Shown: positions 1 through 11,236 of the stretch, piece by piece
Position numbering within the stretch: position 1 is the stretch's first letter
How the letters are laid out: every line of letters starts with the position of its first letter
NCBI GenBank assembly: GCA_037954325.1
Contig: JBBMNZ010000019.1
Span: 10,245,001 to 10,309,000 of the forward strand
DNA from: Fistularia commersonii
Lineage: Eukaryota; Chordata; Actinopteri; Syngnathiformes; Fistulariidae
Length of the DNA stretch: 64,000 bases
Direction: 5' to 3'
The notes under the pieces: generated by a model
The model's input: only the letters and a program-made list of their open reading frames with translations
Told to the model about the DNA's origin: nothing
Database searches by the model: none
Program-made: the position numbers and the translations under genes

Positions 1-1383
1 CTGTTGCTTTTTTTTAGAAGTGAGTGTTTAATACTTAGGCCTTGATACGGTGATTTTGTTTAGATAAACAATGTTCTTTACATTTACCATTTGAATACTG
101 GTCTGTTTTTATTGTGATCATGATTCTTCTTGATGCCAGGCCTTGGATTATCATGTAGTTAAACAAAAAAAAAATCCATTCAGATACATTCTGCTGTAAT
201 TGCTTTTGCCTTCTTTGTCAGGTTTCCAAATCAGTGCTATTGTAGTTTTTTGGGAACTATTTGATACATTGGCAAGTTCAATCGGTAGCTGGATTTGAGT
301 GGATTTTGATTTCTAAATCCAGGTTTGGATTATACCTTCTTAGACTGTTATTGAGAAGTCTGTTTTTTTACCGTTGAGGAAAATTGCAAAAAAAAAATAT
401 ATATACTGATTAATGTTGAGGCTAAATACAAGAGCTATACAACGCGCATTGGAGGAGTGGTGGTGTTTTTTGGACAAGAATAATTTCGAACCAACAAACA
501 AATGTAGCAATATCAACAACAGGTCTTGGTTTTGCCCAGTTTTGTTACACTTTTGTGCAACTTTAATAAAAACATGTAAAAAGCAGATGCTTCTTTCATT
601 ATTGGATCTTTCCTGGACTGAGAATACTTCTTGCTGATTTCAAGTTCTTGTTTTTCCTTTTTTAATCGGTGTTTGATTCTTCTCAAATATTCTGATACAT
701 TTTTGGATTGAATACATTTTCCCTAATAATTACTTGAAATAACTTCAGTCAAAGCTAAATTGAAGTGTATTTTGTGAATGTGTATTGAATGGATGTTGAA
801 AATAACTACACAATTTAAAACATTTTAAAAAGCCACAGAATTATGTCAAGCAATATTTAACTTTTGGATTGCTAGTAGGGATATTTAAGCCAACAAATAC
901 ATCCCCCATATATCAGATCCATGCTTCTTTCACTTGCTCAAATTTGTCTTCACCATTAGCGTCGTTCACGATATTTTTGACTGTAGTGTCACCATGTGGT
1001 AAAATGTAGATTAGCACTTGCATTATTTTCTGAATTAGGCTCAACTCTGGAAGCGGTTATTGGACAATTGAGGAAACTTTGAAAACACGCTTATTCGCAG
1101 AGTTGAGAAAAAAACAACAGATATTTGTACCTCTATCATGTATGTTTCATCCATGCAATGCTATAGGGACACTATGCAGGACGCCTTCGTTTTTAGTATT
1201 TTAAAGTAATAAAAACTGATATATTTTCTTTTGTCTATTTAACTCGTGAACTTTCACCAATCTATGGTTTTACTGTGCTCTGGCATGGAATGTTGGATAT
1301 TGGATTTCATGCTGGACCAGTGAGGTAAAACGAAACTCGCTTGAATGGGGGGAGATGCGCGCTATTTGCCAAAGGCACAGCCT
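1..1383. other. AT-rich flank upstream of brms1, no gene recognised
   Basis: The stretch is AT-rich with short poly-A and poly-T runs. An AATAAA-like signal lies near 564, so the 3' end of a + strand gene outside the window is possible, but no exon with family similarity was seen. The 74-codon open frame at 413-637 has no recognisable domain and looks like chance. Confidence 0.4.
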
Positions 1384-1647
1384 ATTGGTTCATTCTGATG
1401 CCAACCGTACCGATGTTGCTTTTGGTTGGCTAAATAAGGCCCTGTAGCCACTTGATTGGACAAGGTATATTTTGGAGGTGTGCCCCTATTGGACCTCCCA
1501 GCCGTAAGCTCACCGCTAATTGGCTGTGGCTCCAGATAGTGGAATCCGGCAAAGTGTCGAACTGATGACTGAAGTGAAGAGGAAGTAGTTTTATTACAAT
1601 GGATATATAGGAGATTTGGAAGACTGTTTCGTGGACACCGGTAGAAG
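1384..1647 (+). promoter_or_regulatory. brms1: brms1 promoter with four inverted CCAAT boxes and noncoding exon 1
   Basis: ATTGG, the inverted CCAAT box, occurs at 1384, 1455, 1488 and 1519. The last three are spaced 33 and 31 bases apart, a spacing typical of NF-Y-driven TATA-less promoters. CpG dinucleotides are much denser here than in the flanks. Downstream, the sequence ending GGTAGAAG at 1647 is followed by gtgagc, a good splice donor. I infer a noncoding first exon ending at 1647 that joins the coding exon starting near 3260. The exact transcription start cannot be seen. Confidence 0.55.
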
Positions 1648-3265
1648 GTGAGCTCTCGTAGTTTTTTCGCGGTTCGACACGCGTAGGGTTTTGCCGCTTA
1701 CTCACGACGTCGACGCATTACACCAACGATAACCGGGGATAATCCGTGTACATGAGTAAAGCAGGTAAGGGTGAGGGCCAAGGCGATGGGTGAACGTATT
1801 TTTTAATCTGAGCTGTGGTCTCTTCGCTCCGGATCACACAACGTGCACACAGCGGGACTGAGAGCCCGCGGACACCAGGACACTCCAGAGTGCGTCAAGC
1901 ATCCTAGCTCCCTGTGCGAGTGCACCATGTTAGCAAGCGTTGCACTTGACTCGACTTCGCTTCGCCAGAAAGTTGGCATGAACACTTGACAACGTTCTAG
2001 AACAAACTTCTCTCCGACGTTGTTCAAATTTCAAGACTTAACATCAGCTTTATTACTTCATTTGTACTTCGCTTAAAGCCAGTTTGGTAACCGTTTGCCA
2101 CTTTCATCTATGACATCACGGGAGCTACCAGGTAGTGGTCAAGCGGGCAAATTCTAGTCAGACCGCCGTCAAACTAACAGAAAGTAGAAACCTTCAATTT
2201 TTTAATACGGCACGATCTATGGGTAATATAAAGTGCTACTGTGCTTTCTGACAAACACTGACGAAAGTTATGTTTATATTCTTACAGTCTTCATTCCTTA
2301 TCTTCCCCCGTGGGAATACCACACGCCCCTGTTGCCTCAGGTCGAGTTGGTTTCTTCCTGTTAGGGAACGGAACTTGGAATGGAAGTTTCTGCACTGTTT
2401 CCACTGAATGAATGAAGTAGATAATGAGTTTGTACGATGCCTGGAGAATAATTAAAAGCTTATAGCGTCTCTACACTGCTGAGACAAAATGCTTAAAATG
2501 TTTGCTTCTGCGATTTGTAATTCAAACCTGTATCCATCGTTGTAATTCGATTCCAAAAACAGTTTTGTATTTGGTTACATAACGTAACATTACTATAGAC
2601 AAAGTGCTGTTTGTAAAACTGTTTATTCTTTCAGATAGCATCAGTGGTTAAAAGGAAGTTGGGACTGAATGGTCTGTTTCATCTTTTGGTGCAAATCATG
2701 GAAGAAAAAACACATATCGATGTGTGGCATGGAATGCCACAAATCTAGCAACAGAACCAAAACAATTCCCTCTTGTGTTAAAGAAAGAATATGAATACAT
2801 TTTAATGAAAGCAAAAGTCAAAATTTCTTCTCTGCACAGTTTTGTCTATTTTCCTGAACCAATCCATGATTTTTTTTTATTTCAAATGTCTTTAAATTGG
2901 AAATCCTTCCAATTTCCGGAGCTATAACTGTCAGTCTTTAATGGTTTGATATACCTACTTTATGTAAGTTGTAGCTTTTGTAACATATATACAGTAAGGG
3001 TATTTTATGATAAATGCTTTGTTCCTTGTCACTTTGCACTGGAATTTAGTTCAATTAATAGAAATAAAAGAAACAAAAAAAAGGGTTTTTTAGTTTGCTA
3101 TTCCATTGGGGAGGAATGAATGGAAAAACTAGCGTTTAAGCTATTTCTTCCTCCTGCTCTAAGCAATCTGTGGGTGTATCGGACAGGGCAAATTGTAATT
3201 TCTGTCAAAGCTAATTGTGAGTTAACTGTTTTCTGCCTCCTCCATTATTTGCTCTCAAGACAGCC

Positions 3266-5523
3266 ATGCCTGCCCAGCCTCCAGCCAGTGAGCCAGAGGT
3301 GGAGATGGAACAAGGAGAGTCACAGCTCCCTGTGGTCAATGGGGAGGTGGTGCAACGGAGAGATAATGAAGGCGAGGAAAGAGGGGGCAGGGAGGCGGTG
3401 GAGGAAAGTATGGAGGAGAGGGAGAGTGACTCTGAGGAGAGTGACGAGGAAGAAGAAAGCTCAGGTAACCTTTTCTTGTCTTGTGTGAACAGAAATGAAT
3501 GGCAGCATTGAAAATGACAGTTTTTCTACCAAATTTCTATTTGTATTCCTCTGGCTCAAATAAGAGATGGATGACGAGGGCTGTGTGCGGAGGAGACGAG
3601 AGTGTTTGGATGAAATGTTGGATCTAGAAAAACAATTTCAGGACCTGAAAGAGATGTAAGATAAAAGGATGGCTACAGTTTCGTTAAGTGCTGAATTCAT
3701 CTAAATTGTACAAACAACAGAGGGGGAAAAAATAAAAAGAAGAGCTCACAATATGATTGCAGTTTGTTCCGGGAAAGGCTGAACCAGGTAAAAGTCAAGC
3801 ATGATGAGGTGCAGACAGGAAAAGCTGGAGAATATCAAGAACCCCTGGCTGTACTACAGAACAGCATGCAGACCAGAACACAAGTGGCAGGTTGGTAAAA
3901 CATTCCCTTTCAGAGGGATACACCAACTCCTCTACGAAACTTACTAGCTTCACTAGAACGCTGATGCTCTTTGTTGCCAGATTCACTTGAAAGACACATC
4001 ACCGCAGTCACCGCAGCTGGCTATAAAAACACCAGCTCAACAGATTGTTTTATAACGGCGAATGGACCAACAGGATGCTAATATAGTGACATCTGGATGC
4101 AAACTGTTACCAACTATGACATTTGTCTTGTCAAGTTATGGCTTCAATGTCAATAGATGTTTAACGTTCCATTGCCCAAACTGACTGTTTCTTGAGAGAT
4201 AAGCTATCATGTGTCCAGAGTTCTAATCCAAAACACCCCCTGCAAACAAGAGTAATTTCTGCTAACCTGCTGCATCTCTTTTTTGAATGTTTTGTGTTGG
4301 CATCCGAAACACCTAATGACAGAAAAAACTTAAACAGCCCCTCAGTACCGCTTGTCTTTGACATTTGTCTTTCCACAGGGGTATACCGAGAACTGTGTCT
4401 GCAAGTGATAAAACACAGATACGAGTGTGAACTACAAGGAGCCCGGCAACACTTGGAGGTAAGAACCACACAATTCAGCAGGACGTTCACACAAATACTG
4501 TGAATTTACACTTAAATTGACACTGAAAATAACACTGTGTCAACAGAGTGAACGGACACTGTTGTTTGACACGATCAGGACTGAGCTGCTGGAAAAGATC
4601 CGACGGCTGGAAGAGGACAGACAGAATATAGACCTCACCTCAGGTTCAAAAATATACATTGGAGGAAATCATGAATGACGCGAAAATTGTCCCCATTGCA
4701 AGTCTCTATTATCGTCATACAAAACTTTATTTTTCTTTTCAGAATGGAGTGATGAAATGAAGAGCAAGAAATGTAAAAGAAAGAACCTACTTGGTCGGTC
4801 AGATAGGAAGAAAAAAGTGGCTCTGATTTCAGGTAAAAAAAAAAATCTTGTTATGTATTTCATCTATTCAGTCATACTGTCTTTACAATTGAACATACTC
4901 AGGTGGCCAGCTTCCTGATCAACCGTAAAATTTAAGGGTTGTAATTGTGTAACGCTGCCTCTGCAGGGCCTTTTATCGTCTACATGTTGAGAGACATCGA
5001 CATTCTTGAAGACTGGACTGCAATAAAGAAGGTGCGAAATCAGCTGCAAGCTTTTTGGGTTTCTATTCAGTTATTTCAATATAAGTTCATGGGTCTGGAC
5101 CTACAAATCTAAAGGAACTGGTGGAGAACTCTAGTTTTGGTATTTCAATACCTAGACATCCCTAAAGATGTAATTGATTGGGCTCCTTCAGTTAATATTG
5201 TGTTAAAACATCACAATCCAGAGGACACTTTTCCTAAAAAAAAAAGCACATTCTGTTCAAAGCTTATAAACCAATTTATTTTTATTGTTCCGATAAACCT
5301 TGAACTTGCATTTGTCTTTTAAAAATTGAATTCTAGCACGTGACAAGGCCTCACCTGCATTCAAGATTATCAGCAACAGTCATTTTAATATTTCAACAAC
5401 TGTATGGTTCCAGTCTCCAATCTAACTTTATATACATGTTTTCTTTTTTCCTTTTAGGCCAAAGCGACACTATCACCACTTAAAAAGAAAATTGAAAGTA
5501 TGCATCAACGAATCCAGGTATGA
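3266..5523 (+). CDS. brms1: BRMS1 (breast cancer metastasis suppressor 1), Sin3-HDAC corepressor subunit
   Basis: Eight coding exons join in frame: 3266-3464, 3565-3655, 3763-3890, 4379-4458, 4547-4643, 4743-4832, 4967-5031 and 5458-5523. They total 816 nt, or 271 residues; human BRMS1 has 246. The product opens MPAQPP, then has an acidic Ser/Glu region (about 35-66), EMDDE followed by the LEKQF..LK coiled coil, the Sds3-like core with YECELQGA and RRLEEDRQ, a basic KKCKRK..RKKK segment, and the hallmark GP(F)IVYMLRDIDILEDWTAIKK. BRMS1 is known to scaffold SIN3-HDAC complexes in the nucleus. The tail (TLSPLKKK) resembles BRMS1 rather than the longer BRMS1L. The stop is unusual: the last codons read CAG GTA TGA, which is also a textbook donor (CAG|gtatga), so a longer spliced form is possible. 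An AATAAA at 6007 could serve polyadenylation. Identity is secure; the N-terminus and C-terminus are inferred. Confidence 0.9.
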
Positions 5524-6983
5524 ATGGATCACACAGTGATGCCATGACTCCTAACAGGCAACCTTTGATCCATCAGAACGGTGATAACTGAGGCATCCTA
5601 AGGAGGATACAACCCCCCCAGCGAACTTCACCAGCTGCTGTACTCTTTAAAGGCAGACTGCTAAATCCAGCAAACGCCCACTTGACCACTCATTTGTTAT
5701 CTATTGATATTTAAAGTAACTTCTTAATGACAGCCATGTATTTATAAAGTGATTTATAGTGCTGATTAAATGTTTAGGTTTTTATGACTCAAGATCTATT
5801 TGCCTTTGTTCATCAGAATGATTTTTTTTTTCTTTTTACACTCTTCACAGTCCACACAAAGTGCACAATAATTCTAGCTTAAAATATTTTTCTGCAAAAG
5901 CTGCATTACACTACCTCAAAAAAGAGAAAGCTTTTCTTATGCAGTTAGCAATCATACGCTATCTCTCCATGAGTGTTTGTGTATTCTCATGAAATGAGAC
6001 AAAAAGAATAAAATGATTTTCCAAACATTTTTAATCAGACACTAGCTTGGGGGAAGGTGGTTTAATATCATTAAAATCCTTACAATTATCAACTGACACC
6101 TTACATTTGCTACCTTTAGTCGCTGGAAACTAAAATACCTGATTCAGTTTCTTCAAGGTGGATTAAAGTAAAATCCAAGTTAAAATCCTGTCAAGTTGAA
6201 AAAAACTAATTTAAATTAAGGTGATGTGATTGAAGAACAAATGCAAAAAAGGACACAAGTTAAGTGCATTTGAAACTTTACTTTCTCCAATAATCAGAAG
6301 AGATAATACCAGTTGGTTTCTCTTACACAACAGGTGCGCAGAGGGACGGTTTCAACATGTTTCAATGACTTGGGAATAATTAAGTTCATCATCTGGTTGT
6401 TCTGCATGATCTTGAAATGATTTATACCATTCTTGGGTCCCCAGGGGCCCCCTTTTTTATATAAATATACCATTATAATTACTCATTATTTCAAGTCTAC
6501 GGAAGCTTTTCAAAGGTGAGCAATTATAAACATACACCATACAGAAGGTTAACATTGAGTAAAGTGACAAAATAAAGTAGATGAGGAAGTGATGGTATGG
6601 TATGACTTGAGAGGAAAAGACATGAGAGCCTACAAATTGTTTATTTAACTTGAAAAGTGAGGGTTTGACAGAATTAAGAAAGTACCTTTAGCCATATTTA
6701 TCCTCCACCACTGACTGATCGAGGACTTCCACCTTCTGTAAACACAATGTCACGCTGCTATGTTTTGTCTTCTTGGGTCTTTGGTGCATTATTAAAACAC
6801 ATTTTCATGACACTTTGGAGCCACAAATCTTGGAAAAGATCCACATTCCGTATTGAAGAAGATGCTTGGTTTATCAAGCTTTCTCATTTCCCACCCCTAT
6901 TATGCTTGTCATCTCCTTCAAGCCCAAAATCTTCCCTTCCCCTTTTTCCAGGTGAATCCAGGTACTACCTGGGCCCCTTACTC
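5524..6983. other. brms1 3' flank
   Basis: AT-rich sequence with an AATAAA at 6007-6012 that could end the brms1 transcript. No further exon was recognised, although a spliced alternative C-terminal exon of brms1 would have to lie here or beyond. Confidence 0.4.
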
Positions 6984-8158
6984 TCACAGCTGCTTGCTGA
7001 GTTTGCGTGCCTGCCTCTCTCGGGCTTCAAAAGCAGCTTTGGTTTCCATAAGCTCATCCAGCTGCCGGCGAATCCGGGCCATGTCGAGCTGTGTGGCCTC
7101 GCACTGCTCCCTCAGGGCGGATGACTCCACCCTGAGCTGAGCAGCGGCTAGAGAGAGCTGCTCACTGCGTTCACGGCACTGCAGCTGCATCCTCTTAGCG
7201 TCACTCAGCAGGGACTCCACGCTCACGGCCACAGACTCACACTGGTCCTGAGACATGTCCTGAGTGGGGGTGGAGACATATGTATTTACCATCTAACTTC
7301 GACATATCTGCATTTTTTAATGCTGAATGCAAGTTGTCTGTCTAAATACTGCAATTTTTTTGATCTATACAGCAATCAATTTTGCAGTCGTGAAAAGTTT
7401 TTGAACAGATGCAAAAACACAGGAAAACACTCGTTTTGCTTTTGACATTCAACTGGCTTTACACATTCAGAATACATTCTAGGAGAAACTAGGAATTATC
7501 CTGAAAAATTAAGAATTGACAAGAAGATGATGATAAAGAAACAGAAATGAGCAAACCTAGGAATGATGTGTGAATCAGCTATAAATTTGAAGACAATTAC
7601 AAAGCAATTAATCCAAAAACAAACACGAACCATATTTGAAATTCCCTAATTATGTAGATTAATCTAAACAGAGACAAGTATCAAATTTCCTCATTTCAAA
7701 TGCTTGGAATAATCTGGACAGAGATTTCACAAGCTCTTGAACATACAGAGCAGATATTGAATAGAACTTATTCTAAGAACAACCTCTGACTTGTAAATTC
7801 TCAGATCTCAGTAGATACTGTGATTTTCATATCTATTTGTCATCGTGAAAAAGGCACATCAGATTTCCTTGATATGATCCTATGCAGTATTTCCTAGCTG
7901 TAGTTTCCCGTTCATGTCGTCACTGGTGTCTGTGTTGCCAAACAAACTGAGCTGTGCAGCCGGAAAAAGACCAACAGGTTAAAACTGAACATTTGATCTG
8001 TTGAGTGAAGCATCTCTAAGAGGCTTACCACAGATCACTGAGGCCTCACTGCTCATTTATCTCTCTATTAGTTGTTTATTTTAGCTCTATTCTCTTTCAT
8101 TTATGAGTGGCACGTATGTGAAAATGAGACATGATGAGCCATGAGTCAGTCTTACCAT
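6984..8158 (-). CDS. Unidentified small coiled-coil protein, two exons
   Basis: I do not recognise the family. The main exon is 6984-7259 on the minus strand. It follows a good acceptor (ccccactcag) and encodes about 91 residues, starting DMSQDQCESV and ending RKLSKQL before a TGA. From about residue 15 to the end it is an uninterrupted charged heptad-like helix (AKRMQLQCRER, RIRRQLDELME). It is rich in Glu, Arg, Gln and Ala, with no membrane segment or signal peptide. The upstream exon ends at 8156 with a strong donor (gtaag), and its last codon is ATG (8158-8156) in the context GAGGCCATGG. Translation from there gives about 92 residues. The upstream frame stays open for another 60 codons without a Met (to a TAA near 8342), including LVIDLTLEAM, so a further 5' coding exon is possible. 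The high CpG and synonymous-looking usage of the 3' exon supports real coding. Confidence 0.6.
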
Positions 8159-9499
8159 GGCCTCCAGAGTCAGGTCGATCACAAGCCTGGTGGTTGTCTT
8201 CTGGGTGTCTTGGTTCAGACAATCCTCAGTGTTCTCCAGAGTGACGCTCGTCTTCTCAGTGATTCTTTCAGTTCCAGGTTGTTGTTTTAAAAAAGTTGCA
8301 AAATAGATCCGAGTAATTGTTGCCGTGTTGACGCTCGAGATTTATATCTCTTCAGTTCAGGGTCTTGAGTGCCTCTGCTTTAACGCGTCTATGTCCTGTC
8401 ACTTGGCTCTTTCTCCCCCTGGTCTCACCAGGGCTCAGGTGAAGTCCCTTAATCCCCAGATTAGATTAAGGAGAGAGAAGAGGAGTCGTGGTGCATCGGC
8501 TGCCCGAAGCTTCTCTCTATTTGTCGTGTCACTCTATCCTTTAAAATAACACTCCATAAATGCTTATATAGCCGAGAGATGTCGGTTTTGTGATGCTCGA
8601 ACAAGACTAGTCAAGTCTGTATCCACCGAGACACGAACTTTAATTTAAAAAGTTAACATTTTGTGATATTGCGTATATTTACTAACTAATGTTGAAAGTG
8701 CGCGTGTCTCGCAGACGTTCACATTTGAAGATTTCTATTAACTTTAGAACAGAAGAAAATAATATTAGACGTATTTGGTTGCCACTGAGTTAATACAATT
8801 GCTGACTTCCTACGAATGAAGACCAGCCATAGTGCTTCACCCGGCTACGGTGCCCGCTGTCCTGCTACTGGGGGTGCAAAGCGGGAAAACGACACTTTCT
8901 CTATTTGTCCGGGCATATTCACCAACAGTTTCCATTAAAAACTTTTGACTTAACTCACCGTCGGAGAATTGTTGTTTGTTGGATGCCTCATAGTTGTTTA
9001 AACTGGTTTCCAATCCTTGGACGAGAAGAGCTAATTAAGAGCCCTCGTCAGCTTCGCAATTTAGCAAGCAAAGCCGGCTTGCTAGGAGGTCCTTGTCCAC
9101 TCCACGTCCGTCAACTTCTTTATTATTCTCTGCATGTCACATAAATGTTTTTCACATCGTGGAAAAAAAATCGAGTTGTTAGAAAAAAATTAAAAAGTTT
9201 TACCTCCAACTTCAAAAAATGAATATTGCCAATAACGCGCTCCGTTTCAATGTTAGCTGACAACGCAGTATTACGTCTAGCGTAACGAGATACGTAACGC
9301 CCGCGAACGTACGAAATATGGGGGAAACTAACATTTAACTTTAAAACTTAAAGCAACGCAGTTATGCGCCGTGTAAATTCATTTCGCGTGTTTGCTTCAT
9401 TTGTAAGGCCTCATTTTGACATTTCAGAATGACCTCATGTGGGCCGGTCTGGACGGACAAGGGGCCGCATGTGGCGGGACTCAATGACAGGACATGTAC
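8159..9499. other. 5' region of the coiled-coil gene; CpG-richer flank
   Basis: On the minus strand a donor-like gtgaga follows CCTGAGCCCTG near 8435-8450 and could end a noncoding first exon of the coiled-coil gene. CpGs are concentrated at 8580-8900 and 9230-9310 (for example tacgtaacgcccgcg). No open frame with similarity to a known family was seen. Confidence 0.3.
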
Positions 9500-9782
9500 A
9501 GGACTGTCTCAGAAAATTAGAATATTGTGATAAAGCTCTCTATCTTCTGTAATGCAATTAAAAAACAAAAATTACTTTTTCATGATATTCTAATATTTTA
9601 AGATAGGATTTTTGAGTTTTCTTAATATGTAAGCAATAATCAGCAATATTAAAATAATAAAAGGCTTGCAATATTTCAGTTGATTTGTATGAATCCAGAA
9701 TGTATGTCATTTTTGTTTTTGTAATTGCTTTACTGAAGATAAAGAACTTAATCACAATATTCTAATTTTCTTAGACAGTCCT
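9500..9782. mobile_element. Palindromic MITE, copy 1
   Basis: The element starts aggactgtctcagaaaatta and ends with the near-complement taattttcttagacagtcct. The two arms pair over at least 70 bases and continue imperfectly toward the centre. It has no coding capacity and is AT-rich. A second copy of the same length lies at 16697-16980. I infer a non-autonomous DNA transposon. The superfamily is uncertain because the target duplication is not clear. Confidence 0.8.
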
Positions 9783-10933
9783 ATATAGCCTTCAAGTAGT
9801 CTAGTTTTTTTTTTTTGGCAAAAACCTTTTTAAGTATTCAAAAAATCGCAATAAATTTCAAGTTTTGAAAGAATGCATTTATGAAAATGAATCTTCCACT
9901 CTATTCTTCACTTTTCATCTTATTTTGATCTTATTTTTAATGGATTCATATTTTGATCTTATTTTTATTCATTTGATTATTTTGTTACCCTCTTTCTATA
10001 TACTTATCTTTATATTTATATATTCTCTTTATGTTGGGTTTGCTACCCCCCTCCCCCGCCAACGAATAGTTTTCTGATTCGGATTTAAACAAGTCTTTCT
10101 GACCACCGGAGGGAGACACCGTCCATTAAATCTTTAACATGCATTTTCTCAACTTGATCTCAGCATAAAACAAATGTGAAGGTTGGGTTAATCTCTTTGG
10201 TTTATTATTTTGTTTGAAAAAGAAACACACAAAATGCCTCAAAAGCAAGTCAACACAAAACTTAACATACATATGTCTGAAGTTCTCTCACTCCTGCTGC
10301 AGCAAAGGCTTCTGATGAGCCTGTGCAACAAAGACTAGATGTGGTTAGGTCTGGGTGGCAACAGATATGGCGTGCCTATAATTGAAAATCTAATTGAATT
10401 ATTTGTAATGCAATGTTCTTCCTGTTGCTTCCCGCCGTAGTGGAGACAGAGGGCTTTGTTCACATTTTTATTTTGTTCACTTCCAAATCAAATGACGATC
10501 AGTATAAAAATAAATAACAGAGAGCCAATGCCACATGAAACAGGTAATCATAAATAAAGAGACAGCAACAAATCAGGCTAGCTGAGTTGATTGTCTTCTA
10601 TTCAGAGGAGGCTTAACTATTCGTCTGTGATACTAACATTATCAATGGTAGGAGTTATTTTGGCATGTATTTACTCAGGAGATTCCCAGCCAAAGGCAAA
10701 ACTAAGTGTGTACGAAAATTCATGTTTCATGACTAGATTCACATTCTTTCATTGTTTCGTGTAAACAAACTCAGAGAACTGGTGGTGATGAACAAAATTA
10801 TATTACAGTGTGATCAGGCACTTAAAACGTTGTGGGTGAACAGAGATGTGGAAAATGGATAGGACAAAAGGTAGCACACAAACATCAGTGGCACATTGTG
10901 AAATTGATGTAGTATTTCTACACCTGTACACAA
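9783..10933. other. Intergenic, no gene seen
   Basis: AT-rich spacer between the MITE and tRNA-Ser. A TTTATT at 10468 (AATAAA on the minus strand) is a possible polyadenylation signal for tmem179b, which would place the tRNA gene inside its 3' untranslated region. Nothing else was recognised. Confidence 0.3.
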
Positions 10934-11015
10934 GACGAGGTGGCCGAGTGGTTAAGGTGATGGACTGCTAATCCATTGTGCTCTGCACGCGTGGGTTCGA
11001 ATCCCATCCTCGTCG
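10934..11015 (+). tRNA. tRNA-Ser (GCT)
   Basis: The acceptor strands GACGAGG and CCTCGTC pair completely. The D arm, a long class II variable arm (TGTGCTCTGCACG) and the T arm with GGTTCGAATCC are all intact, and the anticodon GCT is at 10967-10969. As I recall it, the sequence matches the vertebrate tRNA-Ser(GCT) with one C-to-T change beside the D stem. The gene is intronless and CCA is not encoded. No run of four T's follows within about 150 bases, which is unusual for a Pol III gene. It lies 222 bases beyond the tmem179b stop codon, on the opposite strand. Confidence 0.95.
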
Positions 11016-11236
11016 ATGAGGGTAAACTTATATTGTGTCATGTGGTAGAAGCACAAACTGTATCACAGATTATTAGTGGACTCACATGCGAGAATGCATG
11101 CAGTTTCAAACAGGATTGAATACATATGTATGATTATGACATAATTGTGAGTTGAGTGTATCCACCCTTTTTCCGCATCAACTTTTTTGTAATAATAATT
11201 TTGTGTGAATGCTACTTCCTTTGTGTTCCCCTCTCC

